Below, one piece after another: positions 62,301-64,000 of a stretch of 64,000 bases of DNA; the first letter of the stretch is position 1; each line of letters opens with the position of its first letter. The position numbers and the translations under genes were made by a program. The stretch covers positions 13,776 to 77,775 of the forward strand of contig CAYMJM010000002.1 in NCBI GenBank assembly GCA_964391325.1. Direction: 5' to 3'. The notes under the pieces were generated by a model. The model had not been told where the DNA came from. It was given only the letters and a program-made list of their open reading frames with translations, and did not search any database. The stretch comes from CAYMJM01 sp964391325. GTDB lineage: Bacteria; Patescibacteriota; Dojkabacteria; B142; JAFGMG01.

Positions 62301-64000
62301 GCTAACCTTAACTCTTACGTTTTGTCCTATGTATACGTTTCTAAAGTTAAGAGGTGCCGCCTGAAAATCTGCTGAGTAGCCTGTTGTTCCTCTATTGTCT
62401 ATTCTTAAATCTCCATGCGTATCATTGATATTTTGAGTATAGACAGTACCTGGACCGCCATAGACATTACCCCAACCTCCAGGACCACCATACGCTGTTA
62501 CCTTAGGAGTTTCTGTCATTAAGGAGCTTAATACTGAGCTATTATCTTCCGCGTAATAAATAGCTATTCTTCCTCCAGAGCCTCCATTCCCGTTACATTC
62601 GCCTTTTGCTCCTGTGGCTGATATGGTCCCTGCTCCGACTAGTTCATTAGTATCAATCCAAATACTGCCTCCTGTTGCGCCCCCAGAATGACACCCCGCT
62701 GAATTTAATCCGTTCGACTGTATGGAGCCATTGTTAGATAATGTACCAGACACGACTAACTTAAAAGCGCCGCCACCATTTTGTCCTCCATTGTTTATCG
62801 TTCCTCCCCCGGATCCTAGGTCATCGGGCTCGTAGATATCTCCATATGGAGTGCCACTGTTATTAGCACCATATCCTCCATAGGCAGAGGCATCATTGTT
62901 GAATCCTATACCATTACCACGTGAATACCCTTTCCCATCAGCAGAAATTTTTCCACCTTGTTCTACGGAAATATTATCCGCATTTACTGTTACGCCATAG
63001 TCATTGGTATAATCACTATCCCCATTATTGTAGCTTTCTAAGGTTAGGGTACCATCAGGACCTATGGTGATATTACTGAAAGAGTATTGATTATCTTTGT
63101 TATGGGCCCATGTGTTCGCATACAATGTCATGCCTGCCTTTGTTGTTGTACCGATGATAACATCGCTAACTTCAACAATATCTCCTTTAACTCCTAGGTT
63201 AACTCCACTGATTTCTAGAGCACCTTCCCCTGTGTATGTTATGATCCCCTCAACGGTTAAGTTAGATACTGTTGTATCTCCAGACAGCTCAGTCTCTGGC
63301 GTTAATATTAAAGTTGACTCGGTACCTGTTAAGTTTAAGTGGCCATAGTTGGTTAGATTAATTTCGGAGAAACGGTAACTGTTCTGTAGCAATACAGCTG
63401 AGTTACTATTCTGGTTATTTCTTACAAATAACCTTGCTTCATGCTGAGTATCATTCACTTTATCTTCTATGTATATTGTTCCAGCTCCACCACCACTGCT
63501 GCCTCCCTGTGAGCTTACTCTACTAGCTAAAATTTGATTAGAGAGATTCCAGTTATCTGTATTGTAGTAAATAGCAATACGTCCCCCACCTCCAGCTCCT
63601 TGGTTATTAGAATTGCCATTCTTCCCATTTGTGGAAATTATCCCAGTATCGGAACCATTTAAAGTATCCGTGTCTATCCATATAGATCCACCAGCTCCAC
63701 CAGTGTTACAGCCTCCTGCAGTAGTTCCTCCATCTGAAGAAATTGTTCCGTTAACTGTTAGTGTATTGGCTATGTCCAATTTAACAGCACCTCCCCCACT
63801 TGTTCCCCCATATTGAGTACCGGAACCACTGCCAAGGTCAGTAGGTTCGTAAATATTGCCATGAGCATCGTTAGTTTTTTCATCGCCTAGTCCACCATGA
63901 GAAGGACCTTGAGCCCAACAGTAGCCGCCTGTACCTGCACCTGGACCATGACCCTCGGTATAGCCTAATCCATTAGCTGTAATAATTCCTCCTGCGTCTA
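59325..64000 (-). CDS. giant Gly-rich surface protein, C-terminal part (gene continues beyond the window)
   Basis: Frame is open to base 64000 and beyond, so over 1550 residues are present and the N-terminus is missing. The distal portion consists of repeats: units with GGSIWIDT..L.G.GTIS..G..G.....G.GGRIAIYY, and HGNIYEPTDLGSGSG / YGDIYEPDDLGSGGG recurring, probably a beta-helical, stalk-like region. Then an Ig/Fn3-type region (VEELKLETNKTQVKVGEILS, GTYTITVTDTVNETL and an IETRGTVEYG-type fibronectin domain). Near the end: a membrane helix (VILVTLSGITGLVSLLLYPR), a carboxypeptidase-regulatory-like domain (WGIVYDKQTREPVAFAVIRL, then FPIDKGEYTLVVEHPDYL), two more helices, and a second such domain (WGFVYNSGNSTRIQGAFVRL, then GEYEIKVDKPGY). 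Likely a cell-surface adhesin or S-layer-like protein. Confidence 0.85.
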   Translation of the reverse strand, partial: DAGGIITANGLGYTEGHGPGAGTGGYCWAQGPSHGGLGDEKTNDAHGNIYEPTDLGSGSGTQYGGTSGGGAVKLDIANTLTVNGTISSDGGTTAGGCNTGGAGGSIWIDTDTLNGSDTGIISTNGKNGNSNNQGAGGGGRIAIYYNTDNWNLSNQILASRVSSQGGSSGGGAGTIYIEDKVNDTQHEARLFVRNNQNSNSAVLLQNSYRFSEINLTNYGHLNLTGTESTLILTPETELSGDTTVSNLTVEGIITYTGEGALEISGVNLGVKGDIVEVSDVIIGTTTKAGMTLYANTWAHNKDNQYSFSNITIGPDGTLTLESYNNGDSDYTNDYGVTVNADNISVEQGGKISADGKGYSRGNGIGFNNDASAYGGYGANNSGTPYGDIYEPDDLGSGGGTINNGGQNGGGAFKLVVSGTLSNNGSIQSNGLNSAGCHSGGATGGSIWIDTNELVGAGTISATGAKGECNGNGGSGGRIAIYYAEDNSSVLSSLMTETPKVTAYGGPGGWGNVYGGPGTVYTQNINDTHGDLRIDNRGTTGYSADFQAAPLNFRNVYIGQNVRVKVSADKDNNQGTILNLSGDLTLESGALIDGVGKGFSSDEGPGTGEAGIGQSGGGGGAHGGSGGDGQSDGGNPNPKGGTFYGHQRVPLTLGSGGGKSGAGALGGNGGGAIAIRARDGHVQINGTINMNGTNGLTSSPGGGGGAGGSILIESSTCEITGDLLANGGNGGNDAFDGGGGGGGRISILYTTGPCDILGTVTTAQGTSESAQTGQEGTYPGTLILPSKPAIRIQQKSDGQTEIPVGETTQEQTVILKASVYDPGATEIAPRTLTAEFEVAPQSESFTSGVLGTSIVASQPITFSGGNPVIAQAEVTDLTPGEGYKWQVRVKNTDAGVSSEWVDFGGNSQDDADFIVSTVEELKLETNKTQVKVGEILSLKVTSLNAQGEVDPSYTGTVRFTSTSNTAVLPASYSFTRESDQGVHEFKGETVFTETGTYTITVTDTVNETLTSTSAEIKVAAAETSMTPEEEQSCSENINQVKCQVEVLITGYSVTTEDSSAKICWSTNIETRGTVEYGIIEDSIAIYSQSTNMTDYGLEHCVDIASLQKKSAYAYQITATSHAGKQATRTGSFATTGGEIPDEFEVLVGIDNVEYSFNSNNQVILRFVTLTDARCSVNYGNDQTNLKFRVESSSTGTLHMVLLELSNLNGSDDLIYIINCSTIGEDEDRTFSKTGIIPVSKYFAYYPIDEKRDGSILDSVKELAKDDVPVILVTLSGITGLVSLLLYPRFILYAIGWLKDRKKSRNWGIVYDKQTREPVAFAVIRLYQKGELIHENISNMEGQFGFPIDKGEYTLVVEHPDYLKQEVNVSSSKTEMINEDVALTDRQRKAIKTTRGLKTNWRRISTFIFYIGFTISLIAVILYPAFYNLLIMLLYLVQITLLNLLKTNRGWGFVYNSGNSTRIQGAFVRLFDAKEGRQVKVQLTDPKGRYGFINEEGEYEIKVDKPGYTFPSTKENKEKLVEMETGEKLLKVDSDKAKTIDIAIAMDPTERSVTGPFGQ

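Noticed and set aside
61700..64000. CRISPR-like array in the repetitive Gly-rich region
   Set aside because: The repeats are in-frame coding units of a protein, of unequal length and without conserved short DNA repeats and spacers.

Overview
The window looks like part of a small-genome bacterium of the Candidate Phyla Radiation (Patescibacteria). The evidence is AT-rich DNA with tight gene packing, a minimal-style AlaRS, an archaeal-type form III RuBisCO, a 2-oxoacid:ferredoxin oxidoreductase, a VirB6/TrbL-like protein of the type seen in CPR genomes, and very large Gly-rich or coiled-coil surface proteins. Dojkabacteria or Microgenomates would fit, but the sequence alone does not settle the phylum. 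TGA is used as a stop (for example at 57517-57519), so this is not a UGA-recoded lineage. Everything here comes from reading the sequence; no database search was run.

Layout. 1-11.7 kb: housekeeping genes (mutL, murB, alaS, a response regulator, greA, folC) and exported proteins (DUF3048 protein, sugar-binding lipoprotein). 11.7-33.2 kb: a 21-kb block of mostly unrecognised proteins around a VirB6/TrbL-like membrane protein. These proteins combine long helical/disordered regions with short Gly-rich hydrophobic segments, and three of the large ones are each followed immediately by a small or N-terminal helical module. Two 100-N gaps fall in this block. Each is flanked by the same 55 bases on both sides, and removing the gap plus one copy restores a single open frame in both cases (1109 and 408 aa). 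33.4-46.4 kb: cobalamin adenosyltransferase, an ECF sigma factor with a membrane PEGA/propeller partner, the korAB-cyclophilin operon, a cytosolic histidine kinase, RuBisCO, and a cobalamin-riboswitch operon (DUF4430, DUF6580-like membrane protein, zinc-ribbon protein, Smr protein). 46.4-59.2 kb: cysS, tyrS, an aminotransferase behind a transcription attenuator, YibE/F, tRNA-Tyr, a Ser/Thr kinase, a pseudo-receiver, xseAB, peptidoglycan and HAD enzymes. 59.3-64.0 kb: the C-terminal part of a giant Gly-rich surface protein that runs off the window.

How the genes fit together. B12 appears to be salvaged rather than made: the riboswitch controls a transcobalamin-like domain protein and an ECF-type membrane protein, and PduO would adenosylate the cofactor. 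RuBisCO probably acts in nucleotide salvage, as known for form III enzymes, but its partner enzymes are not in the window. TyrRS is of the archaeal/eukaryotic type, and the tRNA-Tyr nearby carries the matching C1:G72 pair on a bacterial long-variable-arm body. Four convergent gene pairs share their stop codons in one tetranucleotide, showing strong compaction. The 11.7-33.2 kb block is the best candidate for an undescribed system, possibly an envelope-spanning or secretion apparatus, but this rests on architecture and gene order only.
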